This document shows positions 9,164 to 19,800 of a stretch of DNA of 64,000 nt, piece after piece (the stretch's first letter is position 1; the number at the start of each line of letters is the position of its first letter). Made by a program: the position numbers and the translations under genes. Under the pieces are notes generated by a model that was given only the letters and a program-made list of their open reading frames with translations, did not search any database and was not told where the DNA came from. This DNA is from Phycisphaerales bacterium (lineage in GTDB: Bacteria; Planctomycetota; Phycisphaerae; UBA1845; UTPLA1): positions 4,340,001 to 4,404,000 of the forward strand of contig JACKHI010000001.1 of assembly GCA_020639075.1 (NCBI GenBank), given 5' to 3'.

Positions 9164-9371
9164 ATTACTCTAGTTGGGCTTTCCCCCAATGAAGTGTGGC
9201 ACATCACGCTTCTTGAATTCAACGTGCAACGATGGAGACGAACGCGAAACACGGGGAACTGCGGGCGTGATGGCAGGGTGTTCCAGACTTTGACTTCATC
9301 ACAAGAATGTGGAAGAAGTTCAACAACTGTCCAGTCGCCCCGAGTTTTCCTTCCATGTGCGGAAGTTTCAT

Positions 9372-12300
9372 TCACTTGTCGTCAGACATTTGCGCGTTGT
9401 TCGACGCCGACGTCGTGTGCCTGATCGACAGCGCCTGTAATAATACCTGGTGTGCAATCTGCCGCTCGCGGTCGGATAACGAAGGATCGGCATCGATTTC
9501 TGCGATGACCTTCGACAAGTCCCAATCGGTATCCTCGAGCCGGCGTCTTATCCGCGGCGAGAGCGATTCGACGGCGGCTCGATACGATTGTCGCGCCGCG
9601 AACAGGTTGCTGATCGGGCGAGTATCCCATCGGCGAATGGTGTAATCGCCCGATGCCGAGAAGATCGCACTTTCGTCCGGCGCCACGGCTAGATCCCAAA
9701 TCCGATCTGTGTGTCCACGGAGAACGCACACGTCCTCAAGTCGGTCAATGTCCCATAGTCGAATCGTGCGATCGTCCGACCCTGTCACGAGTCGATTGTG
9801 ACTCGGCAGCTCGGCGAAGCACGTGACGCGCGACGCATGGCCGACCAACGAACCAAGCCGTCGACCAGAATCCACGTCAAAAAGATCGACGTCGCCTTGT
9901 TGCAGCGCGACTGCCAATACGGATTCGCTCCGAAGCAGGAAAACCCGACTTGCCGATACGGCCGGCCAGCAGTGCAGGACCTTCCCACTCACGCACTCGC
10001 GAATCTGCACCTCGTCGTCCGCAATGCAGGCCAGTATCCGCCCGGACGGCCCCACGTAGATGCTTCGAACGCCTTCGATTTCGCTGACGGTTTCGCCGGA
10101 TTTCGAGTCGGTCAAACGAAATCTCGAATCCTGACGATTGCTGCCGACATATCGCCCACTCGCCATGAAACTGGGCTCATCGCCGATTTCGATACCGACT
10201 GGCGACGTTACGATCTGCCCCGTGTGCGTGTCCAATACAAACGCCTCGTTGTATCGCGCACCTCTCGACGAACAACGACGATTCACGAGCAGGTAACGAC
10301 TGTCCGCGGAGAAACTAACATGTGCGTAGACAGCCCCGTCATGAGGCGATTCACTGAATATGGGAGTGCCGGTCCGCGCATCCCAGAGTCGCAAAGACGC
10401 CCCATGTGACGCGAGCAACGCTCCGTCGGGACTGATGGCAACAGAAAACACATACCACGAATGGTCGCGCAGGACCGTCGGATCACGCGCAGTCTCCAGG
10501 CGCCATGTCTTGACTGTGTTCAGCGAATAACTGGCGATCTGTTGCCCATCGGAACTGAACTCGATCGAGAGGATGGAATCATGATGCCCGACGAGCCGGC
10601 CGTCCGGCTGACCCGTTGCTGCGTCCCAAAGGCGCAGAACTCGATCTTGCCCGCCCGTGGCAAGTGTGCGGTCGTCCGGGCTCAGCGCCGCCGCCAGGAT
10701 GGCATCCTGGTGCGCTTCCGGTCTTTCCCAGACGCGCCGGCCGTTCTGTTCCATGTCGAAACACGCGAGCCGTCGATCATTTCCAGCCGTCATCACGTAA
10801 CGGCCGTCCTTGCTGAACACGGCATTGCCGATGCCCTCGCGATGCGACTCAAGCAGAACCGGCGGCTCATCATTCGTCAGGTTGTAAACCAGCGTGTCAT
10901 GCTCATCGCCGGCAAGAAGGGCAAATCGACCGTTCGGACTGATAACGATCGAGCATCGACGGCAATTGTTGATGTCATCGGCAAGTCGCGTGTTCCCAAC
11001 AGTCAACGCTTCTGGAACCGCCGAAAGCAGGTTCAGTTTTTCAATCGACGGAATCCCAACATGGCGGTTTGATGCAAGGCATTTGCCATCATCGGCACTG
11101 TAGAGGCGGTCCTCATTGTCAACGTTGACGAGCACGTCGTCGCCATTTCCGTAGGGCGCAAAAGTGTTCCCCCCCGGAACAAGCCAGGTGCCAAGCAGCT
11201 GAAGCGCGGCCGTATCCCACGTGCCCGCCTCAAGACGTTGCTCACGTACACAGAAAAAGCCGACATGGAGCCGATCGTCCGTTTCGCTAAACCAGACATG
11301 CGCATGCCCGCGCGATGCCGTTTGCGCGGACTGAGTCGCGTGCAAGTCGACATTGATTGACGCGCAACTCTGATCCAGTCGCGCCGCGTAATGCGCCCAT
11401 TCCCAGCCACGCATCGCCTGCGGCACAGACGCCAAATGCTGGTCGGCCGTCACCACATCGCCGTCGCGAAGTGCGGCATCTGCGACAGCCAGGCTTGCGC
11501 GATACAACGCCCGGTCGGCTTGTCGATGTGCATCGGATTCGCGTATCGCCAGCCAGGTCGTGCTGACCAGCCCGATCACCAGCACGATTAGTGTGGCCGT
11601 CACTCCGCCAACGAGGATTCGATTGCGACGAGCGAACTTCCGCGCGCGATACCACGCACTCGCCCGCCGCGCCAGGATCGGCAGATGGTCGCGGAAGCGC
11701 CGAATGTCCGCGGCCAACTCGGCTGCTGTTTGATAGCGCCGGTCCGGGTCCTTTTCCAACGCCTTGCCGACGATAGTCTCCACGTCGCCGCGATAGAGTG
11801 TGTCGACCGAGCCAAGTCGAGACGGTTCATCATCGCGTATGACCTGCGCCGCATCGGCAATGGACCGCTGACGCACGTCCAGCGGCGGCTTGCCCGCCAG
11901 GAGTTCGTGCGCGATCGCGCCCAACGCGTAGATGTCGCATCGATGGTCGAGCTTCGTGACATCACCCGCGACCTGCTCCGGGCTCATGTATGTGATTGTG
12001 CCGACGAGATGACCCACGTGCGTCTGCAATGTCGCGAGATGACCGTCGCTTTCCGTCGCTCGGGCGACTCCGAAGTCGACGATCTTCGGTCGGCCGACTA
12101 CAGGAGAAGTTGGAGAACCAACCGCAGGCCCGGCGCCAGGCGCCGCATGATGTGAATCATCGACAGCGGCGGCGACGAGAATATTGCTGGGCTTCAGGTC
12201 CCGATGAATGACGCCGTTCTGATGCGCATGATGAACGGCATCCGCGGCCAGCGCGACGAATTCCAGTCGTTGCCGCACATCAGGCTGACGGCTCCGAACA

Positions 12301-12854
12301 AACTCGTCCAGCGGGCATCCGTTGATCAACTCCATCGCGAGGTACGGAAGCCGATTCCCCCCGACTGTCGCGAAACCGGACTCGTACACGTGGGCGATGC
12401 CCGGATGCTGGAGGCGCCCCAGTAGGTGTGCCTCGCGTTGGAATCGTTTTATGAGCGCGTCCGTCGCCAGTTGCGAACGAATGACCTTCAGCGCGACGCG
12501 GCGACGCGGATTTTCCTGCTCGGCCTCATAGACGACGCCCATCCCGCCTTCACCGATCTTGCGAACGATCCGATAGCAACCGATCGATTCTGGAATTCGC
12601 GCGGCTTCGTCCGAATCGTCCGGCGATGCATCCATCATCCGGTGCAGCGCCTGTCGGCCTTCGCGGATGGCGTCATCCGAAAATACATCGTTGTCAGTGG
12701 CTCGATCGAAATCGAGAAGGCTGACGACTTCCGCAATGATGGACGTGTCATCCGACGCTTCGCGACGCAAGACCGCATCGCGCTCGTCCGGCGCAGCCTC
12801 GAGGCAGGCTCGCATGATCCGGCTGACGCGCTCGTGCCGCGACCCGTCGCTCAT
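9372..12854 (-). CDS. Membrane Ser/Thr protein kinase with C-terminal WD40 propeller
   Basis: From the ATG at 12854 the product is 1,160 residues. The kinase domain is complete: glycine loop GEGGMG (101-106), Lys123 in VALKV, HRDLKPSN (from 217), DFG (260-262) and MSPEQ (290-294). A single membrane helix lies at about 413-435, giving a cytoplasmic kinase and an external C-terminal part. That part holds WD40 repeats, clearest at GHHDSILSIEF, TGSDDRTIRLWD and FSASGDYTIRRWD. The start overlaps the stop of the upstream ECF sigma gene as ATGA, which implies translational coupling. By analogy with other planctomycete ECF-kinase pairs the kinase probably controls the sigma factor; the signal sensed by the WD40 part is unknown. 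A longer start at 12908 would run inside the sigma gene and is not favoured. Confidence 0.93.
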   Translation of the reverse strand: MSDGSRHERVSRIMRACLEAAPDERDAVLRREASDDTSIIAEVVSLLDFDRATDNDVFSDDAIREGRQALHRMMDASPDDSDEAARIPESIGCYRIVRKIGEGGMGVVYEAEQENPRRRVALKVIRSQLATDALIKRFQREAHLLGRLQHPGIAHVYESGFATVGGNRLPYLAMELINGCPLDEFVRSRQPDVRQRLEFVALAADAVHHAHQNGVIHRDLKPSNILVAAAVDDSHHAAPGAGPAVGSPTSPVVGRPKIVDFGVARATESDGHLATLQTHVGHLVGTITYMSPEQVAGDVTKLDHRCDIYALGAIAHELLAGKPPLDVRQRSIADAAQVIRDDEPSRLGSVDTLYRGDVETIVGKALEKDPDRRYQTAAELAADIRRFRDHLPILARRASAWYRARKFARRNRILVGGVTATLIVLVIGLVSTTWLAIRESDAHRQADRALYRASLAVADAALRDGDVVTADQHLASVPQAMRGWEWAHYAARLDQSCASINVDLHATQSAQTASRGHAHVWFSETDDRLHVGFFCVREQRLEAGTWDTAALQLLGTWLVPGGNTFAPYGNGDDVLVNVDNEDRLYSADDGKCLASNRHVGIPSIEKLNLLSAVPEALTVGNTRLADDINNCRRCSIVISPNGRFALLAGDEHDTLVYNLTNDEPPVLLESHREGIGNAVFSKDGRYVMTAGNDRRLACFDMEQNGRRVWERPEAHQDAILAAALSPDDRTLATGGQDRVLRLWDAATGQPDGRLVGHHDSILSIEFSSDGQQIASYSLNTVKTWRLETARDPTVLRDHSWYVFSVAISPDGALLASHGASLRLWDARTGTPIFSESPHDGAVYAHVSFSADSRYLLVNRRCSSRGARYNEAFVLDTHTGQIVTSPVGIEIGDEPSFMASGRYVGSNRQDSRFRLTDSKSGETVSEIEGVRSIYVGPSGRILACIADDEVQIRECVSGKVLHCWPAVSASRVFLLRSESVLAVALQQGDVDLFDVDSGRRLGSLVGHASRVTCFAELPSHNRLVTGSDDRTIRLWDIDRLEDVCVLRGHTDRIWDLAVAPDESAIFSASGDYTIRRWDTRPISNLFAARQSYRAAVESLSPRIRRRLEDTDWDLSKVIAEIDADPSLSDRERQIAHQVLLQALSIRHTTSASNNAQMSDDK

Positions 12855-13423
12855 CTCGCGCTGGCCTCGGCGAGTCGTTTTCTCAGCCACGCACGTGCGA
12901 CCCGCCAATCCAATTCGACGGTACGCCGCGATACACCGAGCAGATCGGCGATTTCCTCGGTGTTCAGTCCCGACAGGAACCGCAGTTCGACAATACGCGA
13001 CTGCCGCGCATCACGTTGGGCCAATTCGCCCAGCGCGTCATCCAGATCGACGATGTCCACGGCCGATCCGAAATCGACCGCGTGCGACTCGTGTTGCGCG
13101 ACTTTCTGCGCGCCGCCGCCGCGTTTGAGACGACGCCGATCGCGCGCGTGATCAGACAGGACCTGCCGCATCGCTGTGGCAGCGACCGCCATAAAGTGAC
13201 GCCGGCTCTCCCACGACTGCCCCTCGGATTTGACGAGCTTGAGATACGCCTCATGAACGAGTGCCGTCGGTTGCAGCGTATGTTCGAGACTCTGGGACCG
13301 GAAGAGACTGGCCGCCTGCGCGCGGAGGTCGTCGTAGACCATTGGCAGCAGAGCCGCAGTGGCGGACGAATCACCACGCCCGACCCGAAGGAGCATATTG
13401 GTAACATCGCTGCCCTTGCCCAC
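12851..13423 (-). CDS. ECF-type RNA polymerase sigma factor
   Basis: The product is 190 residues with the region 2 pattern of planctomycete ECF factors (LVHEAYLKLV, RRHFMAVAATAMRQ.LSDHAR) and a region 4 helix-turn-helix (LRFLSGLNTEEIADLLGVS, RRTVELDWRVARAWL). A GTG at 13423 is chosen because GGAGG sits 6 bases upstream; a TTG one codon earlier is also possible. The stop overlaps the start of the WD40 kinase gene by ATGA. It belongs to the Sigma70_ECF family usual next to Ser/Thr kinases rather than anti-sigma factors. Its regulon is not known; the GTCCCC-N16-CGTTT boxes before the two glycine-rich genes are possible targets. Confidence 0.92.
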   Translation of the reverse strand: MGKGSDVTNMLLRVGRGDSSATAALLPMVYDDLRAQAASLFRSQSLEHTLQPTALVHEAYLKLVKSEGQSWESRRHFMAVAATAMRQVLSDHARDRRRLKRGGGAQKVAQHESHAVDFGSAVDIVDLDDALGELAQRDARQSRIVELRFLSGLNTEEIADLLGVSRRTVELDWRVARAWLRKRLAEASAR

Positions 13424-13436
13424 CAATCGCCTCCAA

Positions 13437-13479
13437 GGGGGAGCTTCTAATGCTCTATGTAAGTCCCCCGTGCATTGTA
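13437..13479 (-). promoter_or_regulatory. Minus-10 box and 5' leader hairpin of the ECF-kinase operon
   Basis: Read on the minus strand, a TACAAT minus-10 box (13479-13474) is followed 5 bases later by GGGGGACTT, which pairs with AAGCTCCCCC (one bulged G) ending at 13437. The ribosome site GGAGG (13434-13430) comes directly after. The hairpin would therefore form the very 5' end of the mRNA and press on the ribosome site. No good minus-35 box is seen, so the promoter call is tentative. The rest of the gap, 13480-13803, holds the ribosome site of the + strand gene (AGGAG at about 13792) and nothing else recognised. Confidence 0.4.
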
Positions 13480-13803
13480 TGCCAATCGGCCACCCAACTC
13501 TATTAATGGTGGTAGTTTATAGCAATTCGTCGTGAAGGTCCGATTTTTCATTGCGCAATTTCGTCCCAAATGGCGTCTAAGCCTATGGTTGTCATCCAAC
13601 GGCGGACCGTGCCGTGTTCCCCCCCAGATGAGAATTCACAGCGTCGAGCCGGCGACGCCATCGTCGTTTCACTCGCCCGGACCTCCCAATTGGCTGGTCG
13701 CGGGTCTGTGTGCCCATTGCAAGCAACAACGAACAGTACGCGCCCTCGGCTGGGATCTGGCCAATCCAGTCGTCAGCAACCGTGGTTAATCAGGAGCATC
13801 AAT

Positions 13804-16800
13804 ATGATTTCCGCTTCGTGCCTGTCCTTCAATCGCTCGGAATACTCGCGAGCGACTGCGCGCATATTGCCGACGTGCTTACTTGCGTGCCTCGCGATCG
13901 CATTCGTCGCGTCGTCGGTCGCCGCTCAAACGACGTATGACTGGACCGGCAACTCAAACAACAACTGGGACAACGCCGGCAACTGGGGCAATGCGTCCGG
14001 CTATCCGGACGACCCGATGCACAACGCTCGGTTCAATGACACGAACTTCGGCGGCAGTCACACGACGATCGACCTGCGCGGCGGTTCGCGCGACGTCCTG
14101 AACCTGTTGATGGGGCAAACCGGTCTTCTACTTGAGTTCAAGTCTTCGAGTGGAGGTTCCGGACTGATCCGTCTCAACGGGAATATGAACTTCACAAACG
14201 GCGATGGCGGGGCTGAAACGGGGCCTCATGACTTCATGACCAACATTGAAGTGGTCGGCGCCAGCCTGTGGACCCGCGGCTTGAACCATTACGTCGACGT
14301 CTACGGCGTGCTATCCGGCTCCGGTACCCTCACGGCGACGGCCAATGCCAGTGGTGCGAACGGGGTCCACTCCATCTGGCGCAGCGCAAACACTTTCACT
14401 GGCACGCTGATCATCGATAACGTCTACGTGCTCCTCCGTGACCCCGACGCTTTTCAATACGCCACTGTCGAGATCGACGTCGACGACGGATTCCGTGTTC
14501 AGAACAATACGGCCGACGACTTTCTTAATCAGACGATCCACATCGGCCCACTCAGCGGCACCGGCCGGCTCGACTGGAAGTCCAACCACTTCGTGACCAC
14601 CAGCGACTCAAACACCACCTTCTCCGGCACGCTGCAGAGCACCGGCAGCAACTCGGCCTCGCGCAACTTCACCAAGGCCGGAACCGGAATCCTCACGCTT
14701 TCCGGACAAATCACCAACTTCGGCACGCTCTACAACACGGGCGGCGGCGAGGTGGAGATCACGCACGGGGGAACCTGGCAGCGCATCGAAGCCAACAGCG
14801 GCACAATCGACATTCGCGGCGGCGCGACCGTCAACCTCGCCAACGCCGGCCCGGACGTGTTCTTCCTGAACGGCGGCGGCAGTGCCTTCATCCGGGAAGG
14901 TGCGGACGTCACATTGACGAGTACCGCCACCAACCCGACGCCGCGCGTCGTGCAGACCGGCGGCGGCTCGTTCAACATCAGCGGTTCGGGCAGCACGCTC
15001 ACGGCCCCGCGGGTGACCGTCGGCCCGTCGGGAATCGGCTCACAACTCTTCGTGGCGGATGATGGCGGCGCGGTGGATGTCGGCCTGCTTCAGGTCGGCG
15101 ACATCGCGCCTGACGACGGGTCCTCGGGAACGGCGGCGGCCAGCAATGGCGGTACCATCGACGCCGACCAGATCTCGCTCTTCCCGCGCGGTACGCTGCT
15201 TGTCTCCGGCGGTCAGATCGTCGCCGATCAGATCGTGGTCGGTGGATCAACGGACCCCATGGCCTTGACCGACGGCACGCCGGGCGCGGCGCTGGTCATC
15301 GGCGGCAACGGCGGTAGTTCGACATTCAACAACGTCATCCAGAACAGCGTCGGCGGCGCCGGCTCGATTCGAAAGGAAGGCGCCGGCACGCTGACGCTCG
15401 GCGGTGCGAACACGTTCTCCGGCGGCGTCACAGTCAACGGCGGAACGCTGCTCGCGACGAACACCTCCGGCTCCGCCACGGGTTCCGGCAGCGTCACTGT
15501 CGCAAACGGCGCGACGCTCGGCGGCACCGGCACATGCGCCGGAGCAATCACCGTCCAATCCGGCGGTACAGTCGCGCCGGGCGCGTCGATTGGTACATTA
15601 ACAGTCGGCGATATCACATTCGATGCCGGTTCCAAGCTCGATATTGAGTTCACAATACATCTTCAGGCTGCCACGACAGACAGACTCATCGTCAGCAACA
15701 CGGCAACGCTTGGCGGCACGCTCGATCTCAGCCAATTGAATGTTGACGAGCTGTTTCCGGGAAACACATTTGTGGTCCTGAAGGCGGGCAATCTCGTCGG
15801 CACATTCGACGATCTGATCTCACCCGACGATCGCCCCTGGTTAATCACCTACCACGCCGGCTTGGGAGAAGTTCGTGTCACACCCTGCAGTGACGCGGAC
15901 TCAGACGGCGTGTGCGACGTCAATGATCCCTGCCCAAACGACAATCCCGATGACACCGACGGCGACGGCGTCTGCGATTCAAACGACGCATGCCCCGGCT
16001 TCGACGACAACGCCGACGCCGATAGCGACGGCGTTCCGGACGGTTGTGACGTCTGCGCCGGCGGCAACGACAACATGGACAGCGACAACGACGGCGTCGC
16101 GGATTTCTGTGATCCGTGTCCGAACGATAATCCCAACGACAGCGACAGCGACGGTGTCTGCGATTCAGTCGACGCATGCCCCGGCTTCGACGACTCACTC
16201 GACGCAGACAACGACGGCGTCGCCGACGGTTGCGATGTCTGCCCCGGCAGCAACGATAACGCCGACGACGACAGCGACGGCGTGCCGAATGGTTGCGACG
16301 TCTGCGCGGGTGGCGACGACAACATCGACAGCGACGACGACGGCGTGCCGGATTTCTGCGACACTTGTCCGCTCGACAATCCCAACGACAGCGACAACGA
16401 CGGCGTCTGTGATTCAAACGATATTTGCCCAGGCGGCGACGACACAGTGGATACTGATAACGACGGTATTCCCGATGGTTGCGACACGTGTCCCGGCTCG
16501 CCCAACGTCCACAACGTCACGCAGGACGCGTACTACCTGACGATCCAGACCGCGCTCGACGCCGCACTGGATGGCGACGTGATTCAGCTCGGCGCATGCA
16601 CATTCCTCGAAAGCAATTTGGAGATGCCCGTTAATGTCAACTTGACTCTGCAAGGCGCTGGAGCGAGTGAGTCAATCATCAGCTGCACCGGCCCCGGATT
16701 CCGTTTTAGATCCAGCCTCACTCCAAACACGTCCACGATCCGAAACCTGGCGATCATTGGATCGAATGCGGAAGGTGCGATCTCAATGGGCGAAAATCAA

Positions 16801-19800
16801 TCTCCGACTATTCAGTCGGTGATCTTTCAACACTGGGGAGGGCTTTTTGTCGCATCAGGTGGCGACGCCCCTCTGTTTGATCGCTGCCTCTTTGTGGATA
16901 ACGAAAATGCGGAAAATGGCGTTATGGTCAAGTATTCCACCATATTGCGTCAATGCGTCTTCGTGAATTCCGGGTGGGTAGACGCCGTTTTTGCCTGGAA
17001 TGGCTCAACGCCGCAGCTCATTAACTGCACAATTAACTCGCCCGGTGGCATATTCGCCGACGCCAATGCGGTCATGGTCCTGACCAACACCATCGTAAAG
17101 GGCGACGTGACGCTCTATGAGAACGGCATGCTAAACGCCTCGCGCAGCATGTATGTGGGCGCGACCGGCGACAACATCGACGCCGATCCGGTATTTAGCG
17201 ATTCCTATCGGCTTGTGGAAGGCTCGCCCGCCATCGACGCCGCGAACTACGACGCCTACATCACGGCGGGCGGCGGCGCGACAGACATTGACGGCGCGCC
17301 GCGAACGCATGACGACTTGGGCGTCGTCGACACCGGCGTGGGCGCGATTACGCACCTCGACATCGGCGCCGCCGAATTCCAGTTCTTCAGCGATTCCGAC
17401 GACGACGGCGTCGGCGATGCGTTCGATATCTGCTCAGGCTTCGACGACAACGTGGATACCGACAACGACAACGTGCCCGACGGCTGCGATGTCTGCGCAG
17501 GTTTTGACGACAGCATGGACGCGGACAGCGATGGCGTTCCGGATGGTTGCGACGTTTGCGCCGGTTTCGATGACATCGAGGATGCCGACGACGACGGCAC
17601 GCCTGACGGCTGCGATGTCTGTCCGGGTTTCAACGACTACAACGACATGGACAACGACGGCATCCCGGACGCGTGTGACGCGGATTGCACCACCTTCCCG
17701 GTCAGCGTGGCCACTGCACAGGAACTGGTTGATGCCATCGACTGCGCCAACTACCTCCCGGACAGCGGCACAATCTACCTCGACGCCGATATCACACTCA
17801 TATCAGAACTCTCTGTATCCTCGCCCATCGTGATTGAAGGACAGGGGCACGTCATCGAACGTGACAGCGGAGCTAACCTCAACCAAATGATATTCGTGTC
17901 TACCACTGGCGAACTCACGCTACGCGAGTTGACCTTGCGCAATGGCGCATCAAGTCACGGCGGCGCGGTACGCGTCACCTCAGGAACGCTCACGATGATC
18001 GATTGTCAGGTGATGGATAGCTCGGGCCACTTCGGCGGTGGCGCTATTCTTGCCCAGAACAATTCCGATGTCACGCTCGAACGTGTTATTATGACCAACA
18101 ACGTGACGGATTCGGGTAATGGCGGGGCCCTCGAGATGGTGGGCGGTACGCTGGCAATTCGCGATTCGGTATTTGCCGGAAACACTGCGCGCTCAGGCAG
18201 CGCAGTTTACATCGATGGAGTCAATCAACCTCTCGTGGCGAATTCGATCTTCTCGGGTAACTACGCCGATGGTAATGGCGGTGCCGTCTGGAATAAGAAC
18301 GGCACGATCACGCTGGTGAATTGTACGCTTGTCAACAATCGTGGCCTCACCAACGGCTGCGGATTGTTCACAACAGCCGGCGCTACCAGCAACTTGATCA
18401 ACTGTGTTGTGGGAGGCAACACGACTGATTCCGGTTCCAGCTCGGAGATCTATACGGATATTGGCGGCACGTTCAATATGAGTTTCACCGCGCTGAAAGG
18501 CGGTATCCCTTCGATCGCGGGCTCGTACAATGACCTCGGAGGCAATCTGTCCTTCACGAATCCGAGCCTGGTCTTCGTCAATCCGATCGATGCGACCAAC
18601 GCCCCCACAACAGATGGCGACTACCACCTCCTGCCCAACGCCGTCGTGATCGATCAGGGCGACAACTCCGAGGCGACGAACGCCGGCCTCACAACAGACA
18701 TTGACGGCGACGACCGCATCATAGGATTGACGGTGGACATGGGTGCGGATGAGGCCACGTGCTCGCTGGACGGCGACGACGATTTAGACGGCGTGTGCAA
18801 TTCCGCCGACGTCTGCCCCGGCTTTGACGATAAAGCCGACGCCGACGGCGACGGTACGCCGGACGCCTGCGACTTCTGTCCCGACTCACCCAACATACAC
18901 AACGTCTCGCAGGACGTGTATTACGCGACGATACAGGCCGCGCTCAACGCCGCGCAGAATGGCGATCTGATTCAGCTCGGTGCATGTACGTTTGAAGAGA
19001 GCGGCCTGACTTTTCCCTTCGGTGTCAAATTAACACTTCAGGGGGCTGGTGCGGCCGAGACGACATTCAATTGCATCGGCGCCGGCCCCGCAATCAAAAT
19101 ATTCGGCAGCGCCGCACCGAACTCCCCCGACATCCGCGACCTCACCATCACCGGCGGCACGTCCGGGCTCGCGATTTCATTGAGCGAAGGCGATGCGCCG
19201 ACCCTTCAATCCGTGGTTGTCCAGCAATGGGGCGGCAGTGGAATCATCGCCGGCGGTGCGAACGTTGTTTTGGATCGATGCTTCTTCGTCGATAACGCGA
19301 CAGACTACGGCATTGCGGTCGGTTCATCCTCGATTATTCGACAGTGCGTCATCGTGAACACGGGAACGACTGTCTCAGTCTTTGGCGTTGGCGGATCGAC
19401 TCAGATTGTAAACTCCACCATCAACTCGGCCGGCGGCTTATACGTAGAAGACGGCATAGCGTTGAACCTGGTCAACTCAATCGTGAAAGGCCCCGTTTCT
19501 GTTGCCACAACGGGCACGCTCAACGCCTCGCGCAGCATGTTCGTCGGCGCGACCGGCGATAACATCGACGCCGATCCGGAGCTAAGCGATTCGTACAAGC
19601 TCGCGCAGGGCTCGCCCGCCATCGATGCCGCAGACGATGACGCCTACATCGCGGCCGGCGGCGGCACGACGGACGTGGACGGTCAGCCGCGAACGCACGA
19701 CGACTTGGGCGTTGCGGATACCGGCACGGGCGCGACCACCTCTCTCGACATCGGCGCCTTCGAATTCCAGGGGCTCACCGACTCAGACGGCGACGGCGTG

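Noticed and set aside
13570..13803. N-terminal extension of the giant secreted gene
   Set aside because: The 78 extra codons have no signal character and no ribosome site; ATG 13804 has both AGGAG and a signal peptide.
15890..16490. DNA-level tandem repeat suggesting CRISPR or minisatellite
   Set aside because: It is coding: successive TSP3 repeats of the giant protein.
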